DNA of 64,000 nucleotides, from positions 1,219,501 through 1,283,500 of the forward strand of contig NZ_LT899436.1 of the NCBI RefSeq assembly GCF_900198195.1, written 5' to 3'. Shown here piece after piece: positions 19,479 through 29,754 of the stretch. The position numbers and the translations under genes were made by a program. The notes beneath the pieces are model-generated. The model saw only the letters and a list, made by a program, of their open reading frames with translations. It had not been told where the DNA came from and ran no database searches. Every line of letters starts with the position of its first letter. Within the stretch, counting starts at the first letter, position 1. Source of the stretch: Tenacibaculum jejuense (lineage in GTDB: Bacteria; Bacteroidota; Bacteroidia; Flavobacteriales; Flavobacteriaceae).

Positions 19479-21377
19479 TTAATTTAAAATCTTTTCATCT
19501 AATTTCTCATAGATTGAATTATTAGATTTAAATTCAGGAACTATTTTTTTTATGAGTTTTACAGATTGATCATTTATATATTTAAGATTTTCTGTGCACA
19601 AGTTTTCTATATCTTTTTTAACGTCGTCAACATTTAAATCTTGTGTTTTAGCTATCATAATTTTTTCATGATATGTTGGAGTGGTGTTTTCACCATTTGC
19701 AAGTAATTCCTCATATAATTTTTCACCTGGTCTTAAACCAGTAATTTCTATATCTATATCTTCAGGATATTTTAATCCAGATAAATGAATCATCCTTTTA
19801 GCAATATCAAATATTTTTACAGATTTCCCCATGTCAAAAATATATATCTCTCCACCTTCACCCATAGTTCCAGCTTCAATCACTAACTGACAAGCCTCAG
19901 GAATTGTCATAAAATATCTAGTTATATCTTTATGAGTAACAGTTAATGGACCTCCATTTTCAATTTGTTTTTTAAATAAAGGAATAACAGACCCATTAGA
20001 GCCTAATACATTACCGAAACGAGTTGTAGTAAATTTTGTATTAGTTTTCATATTACTTAAACAACTAATGTACATTTCGGCTACCCTTTTTGTAGCTCCC
20101 ATTACATTAGTTGGATTTACAGCCTTATCTGTTGATACCATTACAAATCTCTCAACATTATATTTTACAGATAAATCTGCTATATTTTTAGTCCCTTTGA
20201 TATTTATTTTGATAGCTTCATATGGACTTTCTTCCATTAAAGGAACATGTTTATAAGCAGCAGCATGATAAACTTTATCTGGTTTAAATTCATTAAAAAC
20301 TGCTTCCATTCTTACTAAATCTCTTACATCAGCTACTATAGAAGAAAAGTTTTCAATTCCATTTCTCTTTAATTCTTGTTGAATTTCATAAAGAGGAGAT
20401 TCAGCTTGATCAATAAGAACCAGATGTTTATGGTTGTACTTGCATATTTGTCTGGATATTTCACTACCTATAGACCCTGCAGCACCTGTTACTAGAATTA
20501 CTTTATTATTTACATCTCTCTTTACAATAGGATTATCAATTGAAATTGGTTTTCTATCAAGTAAATCTTCAATTTTAACTTGTTTAATCTGATTAGCTTC
20601 AAAATCACCACCTATCCATTTAGAGAATGGAGGAACAATTTTTGGTTTCACACCAAGTTCTAACAATCTATCAGTAAGATATAAAAGTCTTTCTGATTTT
20701 ATATTTTGGATAGAAAAAATGATCTCGTCAATTTCTTTATGATCTACAAAATCTTTAGTGATTTGGGATCTGCTATATATTTTAACACGATCTATTTTTT
20801 TTCCTACTTTATTTTTATCATCATCAATAAAACCAACAACTTCATAGTTATTTCTAGTGTCTCTGTTCAACGCACCATAAGTTATTAAACCAGAATCTCC
20901 AGCACCATAGATCATCACATTAGTTATTTCTTTTAACTCAGAAGATATAATCTCATAAAAAGCTTTGAATATAAATCTACAAACAACTAATACAAATATT
21001 GTTATAAAGTAATGAATAAGAATTATTGTTTTAGGAATAGTGAACCAAGGTATAACCTTAAAAACATTATTGGTAGCTACAAAAAAAACTATTCCCATTG
21101 ATGATAATGTAACACCTATAAATACATTAAAAGCATCTCTGGTACCTGTATGTCTAATAATACCTTTATTAGAACCTACAAGCCAAAAACTAATCAATGA
21201 GATTAATGATACAAAAGGAATTTGATAAGTTAAATTAGAAACATTAAAGTCTAATGAAGCAAATCTTATGGTATATGCCAATATAAAAGATAATGCTACT
21301 AAAACAGTATCTATAATCAACACTACCCAATGTGAAGCATGTTTATTCAGAGCTTTTAAAAGAAAGTTTCTAATCAT
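19479..21377 (-). CDS. Membrane nucleoside-diphosphate-sugar epimerase/dehydratase (FlaA1/PglF/WbpM type)
   Basis: Four membrane helices in residues 1-130 precede a first Rossmann-like domain (NVMIYGAGDSGLITYGAL) and the catalytic SDR domain (ILVTGAAGSIGSEISRQI at about 290, YHAAAYKHVPLMEE, MVSTDKAVNPTNVMGATKR). Enzymes of this type are UDP-GlcNAc 4,6-dehydratases or C5/C6 epimerases that make precursors of QuiNAc, bacillosamine or FucNAc. At 632 residues it is full length. It lies 30 bases upstream of the export lipoprotein and supplies sugars for the exported polymer. Confidence 0.93.
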   Translation of the reverse strand: MIRNFLLKALNKHASHWVVLIIDTVLVALSFILAYTIRFASLDFNVSNLTYQIPFVSLISLISFWLVGSNKGIIRHTGTRDAFNVFIGVTLSSMGIVFFVATNNVFKVIPWFTIPKTIILIHYFITIFVLVVCRFIFKAFYEIISSELKEITNVMIYGAGDSGLITYGALNRDTRNNYEVVGFIDDDKNKVGKKIDRVKIYSRSQITKDFVDHKEIDEIIFSIQNIKSERLLYLTDRLLELGVKPKIVPPFSKWIGGDFEANQIKQVKIEDLLDRKPISIDNPIVKRDVNNKVILVTGAAGSIGSEISRQICKYNHKHLVLIDQAESPLYEIQQELKRNGIENFSSIVADVRDLVRMEAVFNEFKPDKVYHAAAYKHVPLMEESPYEAIKINIKGTKNIADLSVKYNVERFVMVSTDKAVNPTNVMGATKRVAEMYISCLSNMKTNTKFTTTRFGNVLGSNGSVIPLFKKQIENGGPLTVTHKDITRYFMTIPEACQLVIEAGTMGEGGEIYIFDMGKSVKIFDIAKRMIHLSGLKYPEDIDIEITGLRPGEKLYEELLANGENTTPTYHEKIMIAKTQDLNVDDVKKDIENLCTENLKYINDQSVKLIKKIVPEFKSNNSIYEKLDEKILN

Positions 21378-21433
21378 TAAAAAAAATCAATTCGAGTAAA
21401 GATACAATTAATTAAATAATACGAATTTTGGCT

Positions 21434-21949
21434 TTAAATTCTCTTCATTTGTTGTTTAAGCATTTGAATTTGCTCCTTAAGCATTCCGTGCTTGTCAAGT
21501 TTCTTTGCTTCATTCACTAATGTCGTAGCTTCCCTTTTTCTTCTTTTAGACATAGCTATACTTGCTAACTGTAATTTAGCCATAGCCATGTCATGATCCA
21601 TCGACAACCCAAGTTTTACAGCTTTTTTTAAGAATTTTTCTGCTTGGGTTAAATTTGTTTGAGAAAGCATTGTTCCATGAAGGTAGTTATAATACCCCTG
21701 TTGTTTAAGCGTTAATGAAGCCTCAGGGTTTTTAATGTAACCTAACCATTTTTTTGCTCCATCGAAATCTTGAGTTCTCAACTTCAAAAAAGCAAGTAAA
21801 ATAAATTCGTTTTTAAAATAGAAAAGAATAAAAATTCCTGTAAGTATTAATATAGCTATACCATTACCAATGTGACCTTGAGAAAATTCATATACGGCCC
21901 ATGCAAAGGTTAAAAAAGCTAAGCCTAATTTTATATTCTTATTAAACAT
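21434..21949 (-). CDS. Small membrane protein with TPR-like helices
   Basis: Two N-terminal membrane helices (about 8-25 and 28-55) are followed by a helical region with tetratricopeptide character: KLRTQDFDGAKKWLGYIKNP, YYNYLHGTMLSQ, TQAEKFLKKAVKLGLS and MAMAKLQLASIAMSKRRKREA. TPR regions bind other proteins, so this is likely a membrane adaptor. No specific function is known to me. It lies 53 bases after the cytochrome biogenesis gene and 56 before the epimerase gene, on the same strand. Confidence 0.7.
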   Translation of the reverse strand: MFNKNIKLGLAFLTFAWAVYEFSQGHIGNGIAILILTGIFILFYFKNEFILLAFLKLRTQDFDGAKKWLGYIKNPEASLTLKQQGYYNYLHGTMLSQTNLTQAEKFLKKAVKLGLSMDHDMAMAKLQLASIAMSKRRKREATTLVNEAKKLDKHGMLKEQIQMLKQQMKRI

Positions 21950-22002
21950 GTTTATTCTTTCTAATTTTGCGACAAATGTACGTTATTCTTACATAAATGG
22001 AA

Positions 22003-25000
22003 TTATTTCTTGTAAAACTTTTTGTTTTTGAACCAAGCAAAAGTTCCCAGTATAACAATAAAAACTATAGAATATATTATTGAATTAGGAGTTATAACTT
22101 TATCCCCACTAGCATAAGAATGTAGACCAGATAAATAGAAATTTACACCGAAAAAGGTCATGATTATAGAGAAATAAGCTAAAATTGACCATAAATTAAA
22201 GGTGTATTTTCCTCGTAATCCTGGGATTAAGCGTATGTGCAAAATAAAAGCATAAATAATAATTGATATTAAAGCCCAAGTTTCTTTTGGATCCCAACCC
22301 CAGTAACGTCCCCAACTTTCATTAGCCCACATACCGCCTAAAAAGTTTCCAACAGTAAGCATAACAACACCAACTACAGCGGACATTTCATTAATAATTG
22401 TAAGTTCTTTAAGATGAGTATCCATTTTTTTCTTGTTATTTTTATTAGTGAAAATGATTAAGAATAATGATACAACTCCTAAAATCATGCTTAAAGAAAA
22501 AGGACCATAACTAGCTACAATAATTGGAACATGTACAACTACCCACCAAGAATTTAAAACTGGTTGTAAGTTAGCTATTGCAGGATCAGTCCAATTACCT
22601 AAAGCAAACATTAAAACAACGCAGGCAACAAAAGTAGCAGCTCCAATTGTTAATGGTGATTTTCGTCCTAAGAATAATCCGAATACCATAGAAGCCCAAG
22701 AAACAAAAACAATACTTTCATGAGCATTACTCCATGGAGCATGACCAGCAATATACCAACGTGCTATTAAGTCAGCTGTATGGGTTATAAAGAGTAAAAT
22801 TATAATACCTATAAGGCCTTTTATTATGTATTTAATAAATCTACGATCATAGAAAATTTTAAAAATTACTACAGTGATTAATAAAAATCCAAATAGGCCA
22901 TAATATAAAAATAGCTTTTGTGATATATTTATTTTATTGTAAGCTATTTCTACATCAATTTTATTGTCTGAGGGCATTACTTCATTACCATATTTCTTCT
23001 GGAATTTTTTAATACCATCTAATATTTTCCCCGCTTCTGAATAATCGTCTGTTTTTTTCGCTTCTTGTAATAATTGTAAATAAACAGGTAAAGATTGTTT
23101 TACGAAAACAGAGTCTGTACCTTTAAAAGGAGCTTGAGAAGTTTCAGGTTGTGAAACCCATTTGTTATTTTCATCATTCGGAATAGGATATATTTTTAAA
23201 ATGCCTCCTCCAATGGCTTGGTTTAATAACCATAAGCGCTTTTCAATTTTGATAACATCTTTTTCGAATTTATTCTGAATCTTTTTCTTCTGTGCTTCAC
23301 CAATTAATTTGTTGATTTTAGAATTACCTTTCGTATCGTAAAAATCAATAAAACGTGCGTGCGTAGCATCTTTAGGTAAATCTAAAGCTTCTCGTATTTT
23401 ATAATTTCCCTTTTCAAGATATATAAACGGAACTTGAAACCAGAAACGTGGATATTCAGTCATAGAAAGTAATATCTGACTTGGTGTCATTCCTTTAAAG
23501 CTGTCTGAATGTGAAACTTTTCTTACTAGTTCTGATGCAAATGTATGTGCAGGTTTCATTCTTCCTCCAGCATCTTGAATTACAATTTTACTGAACTTAT
23601 CTGCATGTTTTATATCTACACTATTTGCTTGTAAAATACTATCTATTTTTTCTTCAGAAAGAAGGTTTTTGTGTGTTTCGTGTTGACCAAAAGTTAATCC
23701 GAATGAGAATACTAATGGTAAGAAAAGTATGGCTCTTTTGTTTTGAAGTTTCTTTAGTTGTTTTTTCAAACTATCAAATCGAGTATGTTTAGCAAATAAC
23801 ATAGAAATTAAACCAATATATAAAAGTGAATATCCTAAGTAGGTAACAAAAGTTCCCCAAAAATCATGATTTACAGAAAGGTGAGTTTGTTCAATAGCTT
23901 CTCCTTCATTTCTATAACTTGCTTGAAAGAATTTATAGCCTTTGTAATCTAAAATGTGATTCATATAAATTCTGTAATCGAAAGAATCATTGTTATCAAT
24001 AACGGAAACTTCACTTGCGTATGAAGAAGCAGTTTCAGATCCTGGGTATTTCTCTAGTTGAAAATCGTTAAGTTTTATATTAAATGGAGTTTGTAATAAT
24101 TTAGCACCATACCAAGCTCTAATGTTTAAACCTCCTATAGTTAAATCTTGTTTGTTACTGGTATTGAATTGACCTCCTACAAATTCTACTTGTTTTGTTT
24201 CTCCATTACACGAAATATCGAAAACTACAGTGTCAAACTTTTTATCATCCTTTTTACCACGTATAGTTTTTATTTCACCTTTTTCAGCAGGACGCGGGAT
24301 TACAAATTGAAGTCCATCAATATTATGAAGTGTTAAGAATTGAAAATGTTGAGTACTATCTTTAACTATTTGACCACGTTTTTGATCTGCCATACGTAAC
24401 CAATTCCCATCTACTTTAGAAGTAAATTTTAAACTTTTTCCTTCGTAAAAGAAATTAATGTTAGCGTTTCTGTTTGGTGCATCAAATCCAACTAAAATAT
24501 TGTGAATGTTTTGAATAGTTCCTCTTTTGATGTAGTGTTCGTGACGACTACCGCTAGAACTTTCTACAAAGAATAAATGTTCAACTCCATTTTCATCTAA
24601 AACTAATTTTTTCTCAGACCAAGGAATATAATCAACAAGTTTAAAGTTAACTTCATTAGCTGGTTTACTCTTGTTAGGTTGAAATTTAAAAGTGAAGTCT
24701 TTGCTGTTTTTACCCCAAGCTGATAATAATAATTTTTCTTCATATGTTTTTTGAGAAACATTATCATCTATAGTAGCATTAAGATAATTTACATCTGACA
24801 AGAAAACATTGGTAGATTCTCCTTCATCAATAATCATCATTCCTTCATAACCGATATATCTAGTAATTCCTGCACCAATAATTATGAAAAGAAAAGCAAT
24901 ATGGAACATAAAAACGGTCCATTTTTCTTTTCTTAATAATTTATATCTGAAAATATTTCCAAAGAAATTAATGATAAAGAACAACATGATAACTTCAAAC

Positions 25001-25146
25001 CACCAAGTATTGTATACTAGTTTTTTTGCTGTTTGAGTTCCAAAGTCGTTTTCAATAAAAGTGGCAATTCCCATTGCGGCTGCAAAAACAAAAAATAAGA
25101 CAGCCATTAAACGAGTAGAGTATAATATATTTAAGATTTTCTTCAT
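22003..25146 (-). CDS. ccsBA: Fused cytochrome c biogenesis protein (ResB-CcsA, system II)
   Basis: A 1047-residue fusion of ResB/CcsB and CcsA/CcsB, which carries haem across the membrane and attaches it to CXXCH apocytochromes. The N-terminal half has ResB-like helices (LYSTRLMAVLFFVFAAAMGI) and a large periplasmic domain. The C-terminal half has the haem-handling WWD motif (ANESWGRYWGWDPKETWAL) and flanking histidines (AGHAPWSNAHES, WWVVVHVPI, FILHIRL). The fused architecture is usual in Bacteroidota and Epsilonproteobacteria. An A/T-rich 106-base gap separates it from psd. Confidence 0.95.
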   Translation of the reverse strand: MKKILNILYSTRLMAVLFFVFAAAMGIATFIENDFGTQTAKKLVYNTWWFEVIMLFFIINFFGNIFRYKLLRKEKWTVFMFHIAFLFIIIGAGITRYIGYEGMMIIDEGESTNVFLSDVNYLNATIDDNVSQKTYEEKLLLSAWGKNSKDFTFKFQPNKSKPANEVNFKLVDYIPWSEKKLVLDENGVEHLFFVESSSGSRHEHYIKRGTIQNIHNILVGFDAPNRNANINFFYEGKSLKFTSKVDGNWLRMADQKRGQIVKDSTQHFQFLTLHNIDGLQFVIPRPAEKGEIKTIRGKKDDKKFDTVVFDISCNGETKQVEFVGGQFNTSNKQDLTIGGLNIRAWYGAKLLQTPFNIKLNDFQLEKYPGSETASSYASEVSVIDNNDSFDYRIYMNHILDYKGYKFFQASYRNEGEAIEQTHLSVNHDFWGTFVTYLGYSLLYIGLISMLFAKHTRFDSLKKQLKKLQNKRAILFLPLVFSFGLTFGQHETHKNLLSEEKIDSILQANSVDIKHADKFSKIVIQDAGGRMKPAHTFASELVRKVSHSDSFKGMTPSQILLSMTEYPRFWFQVPFIYLEKGNYKIREALDLPKDATHARFIDFYDTKGNSKINKLIGEAQKKKIQNKFEKDVIKIEKRLWLLNQAIGGGILKIYPIPNDENNKWVSQPETSQAPFKGTDSVFVKQSLPVYLQLLQEAKKTDDYSEAGKILDGIKKFQKKYGNEVMPSDNKIDVEIAYNKINISQKLFLYYGLFGFLLITVVIFKIFYDRRFIKYIIKGLIGIIILLFITHTADLIARWYIAGHAPWSNAHESIVFVSWASMVFGLFLGRKSPLTIGAATFVACVVLMFALGNWTDPAIANLQPVLNSWWVVVHVPIIVASYGPFSLSMILGVVSLFLIIFTNKNNKKKMDTHLKELTIINEMSAVVGVVMLTVGNFLGGMWANESWGRYWGWDPKETWALISIIIYAFILHIRLIPGLRGKYTFNLWSILAYFSIIMTFFGVNFYLSGLHSYASGDKVITPNSIIYSIVFIVILGTFAWFKNKKFYKK

Positions 25147-25252
25147 TGTAAGTTGCGTAGATAAAACTGCGCAAAGTTACGGAAAGTTATAGGAATTAGC
25201 TTGTAAGCTGATGTGATTTTTAATGTTTAGAATTAGTTAAAATTATAACAAT

Positions 25253-26131
25253 TTAAAGTCCAATTTTTTCACCCATTTTGACAAAAGTTTCAATTTTATT
25301 TTTGGTGTTTTCTAAAATATCATTATCAATTTGAATTTTGTCTTTATCAATCAAGACTACAATAGTAGATCCACCAAAAGCAAAATATCCCATTTCATCA
25401 CCTTTTTTAACAGAAGCATTTGCTGTGTAAGTTTCTAAAATACTTCCCACCATTGTAGCCCCAACAGGTGCTAATAAGATATCGCCTTTGTCTTCAGTTT
25501 TTAAAATACAATACTCACGTTTGTTTTCGCAAAATACAGTTGTAAAATTAGATGCTAGGGCATAAGGTGAAACAGATAGATAATCTCCTTTTATTTTTGT
25601 TGAAGAAGATGGAATTCCTTCATACGGAAAATGATATCTATGATAATCATTCGGAGCTAATCGTAAAATTAACAAAGAAGCATTTTTATATTTTTCTGCC
25701 AATATTTTATCATTTAAAAATTCATTTAATGTAAATTTTCTTCCTTTTACAAAAAAGTTATGTACATCCTCGATGTTCTCGAATGCTAATAATTTTCCGT
25801 CACCAGGAGATATAAATCCGTTTTCTATAGGTCTGGCTTCAGGTTTTAATTTACGATAGAAAAAGTCGTTGAAAGATGTAAACTCATCAATTGATTTTTT
25901 AGCTTCAGAGATATCAATGTTCAAATCAGAAACAAAACTTTCTATTTTTTTTGTAGAAGACTTTTTGTTCATTTTTCTTCCGTACCATTCAGATAAAAAC
26001 TTACGTTTTATTAAAGGAAGAAATAATATTTTTCCAAACGGATTGTTATATAAGAGTTTTAAAAAACCTTCTCCAGGAGGAGTTTCGATTTCTGTTTTAC
26101 CTGTTTTTCTATTGATGAATTTTATTTGCAT
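25253..26131 (-). CDS. psd: Phosphatidylserine decarboxylase proenzyme
   Basis: Turns phosphatidylserine into phosphatidylethanolamine at the inner membrane. The self-cleavage site is GGST with Ser255, which would become the pyruvoyl group and leave a short alpha chain of about 38 residues. Other family motifs are FTSFNDFFYRKLKPEARPI, ISPGDGKLLAF and LRLAPNDYHRYHFP. GGST rather than LGST, and 292 residues, point to the class II-like form. It begins three bases after vanW and closes the long udk operon. Confidence 0.93.
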   Translation of the reverse strand: MQIKFINRKTGKTEIETPPGEGFLKLLYNNPFGKILFLPLIKRKFLSEWYGRKMNKKSSTKKIESFVSDLNIDISEAKKSIDEFTSFNDFFYRKLKPEARPIENGFISPGDGKLLAFENIEDVHNFFVKGRKFTLNEFLNDKILAEKYKNASLLILRLAPNDYHRYHFPYEGIPSSSTKIKGDYLSVSPYALASNFTTVFCENKREYCILKTEDKGDILLAPVGATMVGSILETYTANASVKKGDEMGYFAFGGSTIVVLIDKDKIQIDNDILENTKNKIETFVKMGEKIGL

Positions 26132-26134
26132 GAT

Positions 26135-26941
26135 TTATTGGTGTTCTAATATAGGATTATACATCATAATAGCATTATTTTCAACTAAAAGTTTCTCGTT
26201 GATAATTCCATTTGAATTTTCTTGCATTTGATAAATTTTATTATGTCTAGTATAACCTCCCCAAAATTGAAGTTCTATTTTATGATCACGTTCTTCAATT
26301 GAGTAACTAGTGTTTAGACTATGTAATGAGGTTAAATTTCCATTCAAATGAGTGTCATCTAAACTTAAATTGATTTGGAAGCTATTATTAGTTTCATTTC
26401 TTACTTGTAAATCTATATAATTATAAGATAAAGTTGCCCCAGCTCCAAAAGGTACTTTTCTTTTCACATCGGGAAAAACATCATAACTATGTCTGTACCT
26501 TTCTGTGATGGTTAAAGGACTGTGAGCAAAAACCCAAAATAGTAAATTTCCTAATTGACACAATCCTCCACCTGTATCAGTATCAATTTTTCCACTTTTC
26601 AAAACTAAACCTTCAAGATATCCTTTTCTTTTAGAAGGTCTTCCTACTAGTTTCCATAAAGAAAATGTTTCTCCTGGCTTAATAACTGTTTTATGAATCT
26701 TTTTTGTGGCTAAAATTAAATTCGTCCTTTTATTTTCCTGTAAATACATCTCAACATCCTTAAGAGGTCTTAAAATTAGAGACCTATGCTTGAAAACTAT
26801 ATTAGTGAAATTTATATCTTCTTTAGGTTTCGCCCAATTTGAACTAAATAGCCATTTTAGTTTTCTCTTTATGATGTAATATTCTTTTCCTATATATAAT
26901 CTTAATTTACTTCTTTCAATGGGTTTAGCAATTTTTTTCAC
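26135..26941 (-). CDS. VanW family protein
   Basis: The VanW core is clear: VIKPGETFSLWKLVGRPSKR, YLEGLVLKSGKIDTDTGGGL, CQLGNLLFWVFAHSPLTITE, RYRHSYDVFP and FGAGATLSYNYIDLQVRN. VanW was named from vancomycin resistance clusters but its biochemistry is unknown, and chromosomal copies are common in Bacteroidota, so resistance should not be assumed. The start is GTG 26941; no ATG lies nearby in frame. It follows the mutase large-subunit gene by 16 bases and precedes psd by three, which ties it to an envelope-linked operon. Confidence 0.88.
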   Translation of the reverse strand: MKKIAKPIERSKLRLYIGKEYYIIKRKLKWLFSSNWAKPKEDINFTNIVFKHRSLILRPLKDVEMYLQENKRTNLILATKKIHKTVIKPGETFSLWKLVGRPSKRKGYLEGLVLKSGKIDTDTGGGLCQLGNLLFWVFAHSPLTITERYRHSYDVFPDVKRKVPFGAGATLSYNYIDLQVRNETNNSFQINLSLDDTHLNGNLTSLHSLNTSYSIEERDHKIELQFWGGYTRHNKIYQMQENSNGIINEKLLVENNAIMMYNPILEHQ

Positions 26942-26957
26942 AATTAATTTTTGGTAT

Positions 26958-29021
26958 TTATTCTTCTACACTATCAATTAAAATTTCTAACATATCTATA
27001 GCGGCTTGAGCTATTTTTGTTCCTGGTCCGAAAACCCCAACAGCACCAGTATCAAATAAAAATTGATAATCTTGAGCAGGAATTACACCTCCAACTATTA
27101 CCATAATATCTTCGCGACCATATTTTTTTAATTCTCCAATTACTTGAGGAACTAATGTTTTATGTCCAGCAGCTAATGATGAAATTCCTAAAATATGAAC
27201 ATCATTTTCAATGGCTTGCTTTGCAGCTTCTTTTGGTGTTTGAAAAAGTGGACCAACATCTACATCAAATCCTAAGTCAGCATAACCAGTGGCAACAACT
27301 TTTGCACCACGATCATGACCATCTTGACCTAATTTAGCAATCATTATTCTTGGTCTTCTTCCTTCTAACTCAGCAAAATTATCAGCTAGTTCACTAGCTT
27401 TTTTAAATAACGAATCGTCTTTTATTTCTTTACTATACACGCCAGATATGGTTTTATGTACTGCTTTATGTCTACCAAAAATAGATTCTAAAGCATCTGA
27501 AATTTCTCCTAAGGTAGCTCTATTTCTAGCAGCTTTAACAGCCAAGTCCAATAAATTTCCGTTACCAGTTTCTGCACATTTTGTTAAATCAGTAAGAGAT
27601 TTCTGAACATCTTCTTGATTTCTTTTCTCTTTTAAATCGTTTAGACGATCTATTTGAGATTTTCGAACAGCTTCATTATCAACTTCTAAAATATGTAAAG
27701 GATCTTCCTGTTCTAATTTATACTTATTAACACCAACAATTACATCTTGTCCGCTATCAATTCTTGCTTGTTTAATTGCTGCGGCTTCTTCAATCCTCAT
27801 TTTAGGAATTCCTTTTTCAATAGCTTTAGTCATTCCTCCTAATTTGTCCACTTCTTGAATAAGTTTCCAAGCTTTATTGGTAATTTCTTCAGTAAGTTGC
27901 TCTAAGTGATAACTACCAGCCCAAGGATCAACAGTTTTTGTAATGTGAGTTTCTTGCTGTAAATAAATCTGAGTATTTCTTGCGATACGAGCAGAAAAGT
28001 CTGTAGGTAATGCAATAGCTTCATCTAAAGCATTAGTGTGTAAACTTTGCGTTCCACCAAATGCGGCAGCCATTGCTTCAATTGCTGTTCTTGCTACATT
28101 GTTAAAAGGGTCTTGCTCTGTTAAACTCCAACCACTTGTTTGGCAGTGTGTTCTTAATGCTAAAGATTTTGGATTTTTAGGATTGAATTGTTTTACCAAT
28201 TTTGCCCATAACATTCTACCTGCACGCATTTTTGCAATTTCAGTAAAATGATTCATTCCAATAGCCCAGAAGAAAGATAATCTTGGAGCAAAAGCATCAA
28301 TGTCCATTCCTGCTGCCAAACCAGTCTTAATATATTCCAATCCATCAGCTAATGTATAAGCTAATTCAATTTCAGGAGTAGCTCCAGCTTCTTGCATATG
28401 ATAGCCAGAGATAGAAATTGAATTAAACTTCGGCATATGATTACTGGTGTATTCAAAGATGTCAGCAATAATTTTCATTGAAGGAGTAGGTGGGTAGATA
28501 TAAGTATTTCTCACCATAAACTCCTTTAAAATATCATTTTGTATAGTTCCTGCTAATTGTTCTGGTTTTACACCTTGTTCTTCAGCGGCAATAATGTAAA
28601 AAGCAAGAATTGGTAAGACAGCTCCGTTCATTGTCATAGAAACAGACATTTTATCTAAAGGAATCTGGTCGAATAATACTTTCATGTCTTCTACAGAATC
28701 AATAGCAACACCAGCTTTACCAACATCACCTTGAACTCTTTCGTGATCTGAATCGTAACCTCTATGCGTAGCTAAATCGAAAGCAACAGATAAACCTTTT
28801 TGTCCGGCAGCTAAGTTTCTTCTGTAAAAAGCATTACTTTCTTCAGCTGTTGAAAAACCAGCATACTGTCTAATAGTCCAAGGTCTTCTTACATACATTG
28901 TAGAATAAGGCCCACGTAAATTAGGGGCTATTCCAGCAACAAATTTTTCGTGTTCAAAACTTTGGATATCAGTTTTTTTATTTGTCTCTAATTTTATATT
29001 GGATATATCTTTTCTACTCAT
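26958..29021 (-). CDS. scpA: Methylmalonyl-CoA mutase, large subunit
   Basis: The adenosylcobalamin-dependent subunit that interconverts methylmalonyl-CoA and succinyl-CoA. The barrel domain has [20 protein letters not shown] and [12 protein letters not shown]; the C-terminal B12-binding domain has the base-off cobalamin ligand His569 in GQDGHDRG, plus GISSLAAGH and [10 protein letters not shown]. At 687 residues it is complete. The start codon overlaps the stop of the upstream unknown gene (ATGAGTAG), suggesting coupled translation. It feeds propionate-derived carbon into the TCA cycle or works in reverse. Confidence 0.96.
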   Translation of the reverse strand: MSRKDISNIKLETNKKTDIQSFEHEKFVAGIAPNLRGPYSTMYVRRPWTIRQYAGFSTAEESNAFYRRNLAAGQKGLSVAFDLATHRGYDSDHERVQGDVGKAGVAIDSVEDMKVLFDQIPLDKMSVSMTMNGAVLPILAFYIIAAEEQGVKPEQLAGTIQNDILKEFMVRNTYIYPPTPSMKIIADIFEYTSNHMPKFNSISISGYHMQEAGATPEIELAYTLADGLEYIKTGLAAGMDIDAFAPRLSFFWAIGMNHFTEIAKMRAGRMLWAKLVKQFNPKNPKSLALRTHCQTSGWSLTEQDPFNNVARTAIEAMAAAFGGTQSLHTNALDEAIALPTDFSARIARNTQIYLQQETHITKTVDPWAGSYHLEQLTEEITNKAWKLIQEVDKLGGMTKAIEKGIPKMRIEEAAAIKQARIDSGQDVIVGVNKYKLEQEDPLHILEVDNEAVRKSQIDRLNDLKEKRNQEDVQKSLTDLTKCAETGNGNLLDLAVKAARNRATLGEISDALESIFGRHKAVHKTISGVYSKEIKDDSLFKKASELADNFAELEGRRPRIMIAKLGQDGHDRGAKVVATGYADLGFDVDVGPLFQTPKEAAKQAIENDVHILGISSLAAGHKTLVPQVIGELKKYGREDIMVIVGGVIPAQDYQFLFDTGAVGVFGPGTKIAQAAIDMLEILIDSVEE

Positions 29022-29754
29022 AAGAAATATGTGAGTTTATGTAAGCGTAATATAGTTCAAAAGCTACAAAGGTTTTTATAGCTTGATTTTTAAAATCATT
29101 TTCTTTTAGATCGATCAAAGCATATGCTATGGTCTGAGGTGAGTGATCGGGTTCTTCTCTAAATGTAATAATTAAATCAGTAATATCTTTATGATTTGTT
29201 TCTAGAATTAATTTCTCAGAAAACTTATCAAAATGATTTAAAACTAAATTAGAGTTGTTTTTTTCTTGCTCTTTATACCAGTTTAATGTAACTGTATTCA
29301 TTTTCTTTATAACACTTGAATCAAGTTCTGAAAGACTTTTAAAACCTTTTCTAGCCCTATTTTCTTTATTTTTTATCCATACATAGTTTTTTAGTTTTCT
29401 ATGTGATGTTAAAAGTAATTCGATAGTTTTTTTTGTGATGTATGTTGAATCTAGAGTGTTATTGTAAAATAAATCCTTAAGCGTGTTTTGATTGATATAT
29501 GTTTTTTCAGGACTTTTAGCTTTAATGAAATTAAGGTTATCATTAAGTGCATTAACATATTTTTTATAAGCTAAATGTGAATCGCTTTTATCTATGTTGT
29601 ATTTATTACATATTATACCTTCAAAGTGATCAACCATGTTATCTATATCATATAGATTCTTTGTTGAGTACATATTATCATTAATATTCAAATTTTGCGC
29701 CTTGGTAATTTGAATAAAAAGTATAAGAAATACTATGTTCAGTGTTTTACTCAT
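29014..29754 (-). CDS. Secreted protein of unknown function, paralogue 2 (mutase operon)
   Basis: I do not recognise a family. The 246-residue product has a signal peptide ([12 protein letters not shown]) and a mostly helical, charged body. It is a paralogue of the neighbour at 29747-30430: shared patterns are [57 protein letters not shown] and the C-terminal [18 protein letters not shown]. It overlaps both neighbours by eight bases (ATGAGTAA upstream, ATGAGTAG downstream), so it is translated together with the mutase subunits. A periplasmic role next to a cytosolic enzyme is puzzling. Confidence 0.8.
   Translation of the reverse strand: MSKTLNIVFLILFIQITKAQNLNINDNMYSTKNLYDIDNMVDHFEGIICNKYNIDKSDSHLAYKKYVNALNDNLNFIKAKSPEKTYINQNTLKDLFYNNTLDSTYITKKTIELLLTSHRKLKNYVWIKNKENRARKGFKSLSELDSSVIKKMNTVTLNWYKEQEKNNSNLVLNHFDKFSEKLILETNHKDITDLIITFREEPDHSPQTIAYALIDLKENDFKNQAIKTFVAFELYYAYINSHISYE

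Noticed and set aside
26135..26941. Vancomycin resistance locus suggested by VanW
   Set aside because: No VanA/B ligase, VanH, VanX or VanRS is present; stand-alone VanW proteins are common in Bacteroidota.
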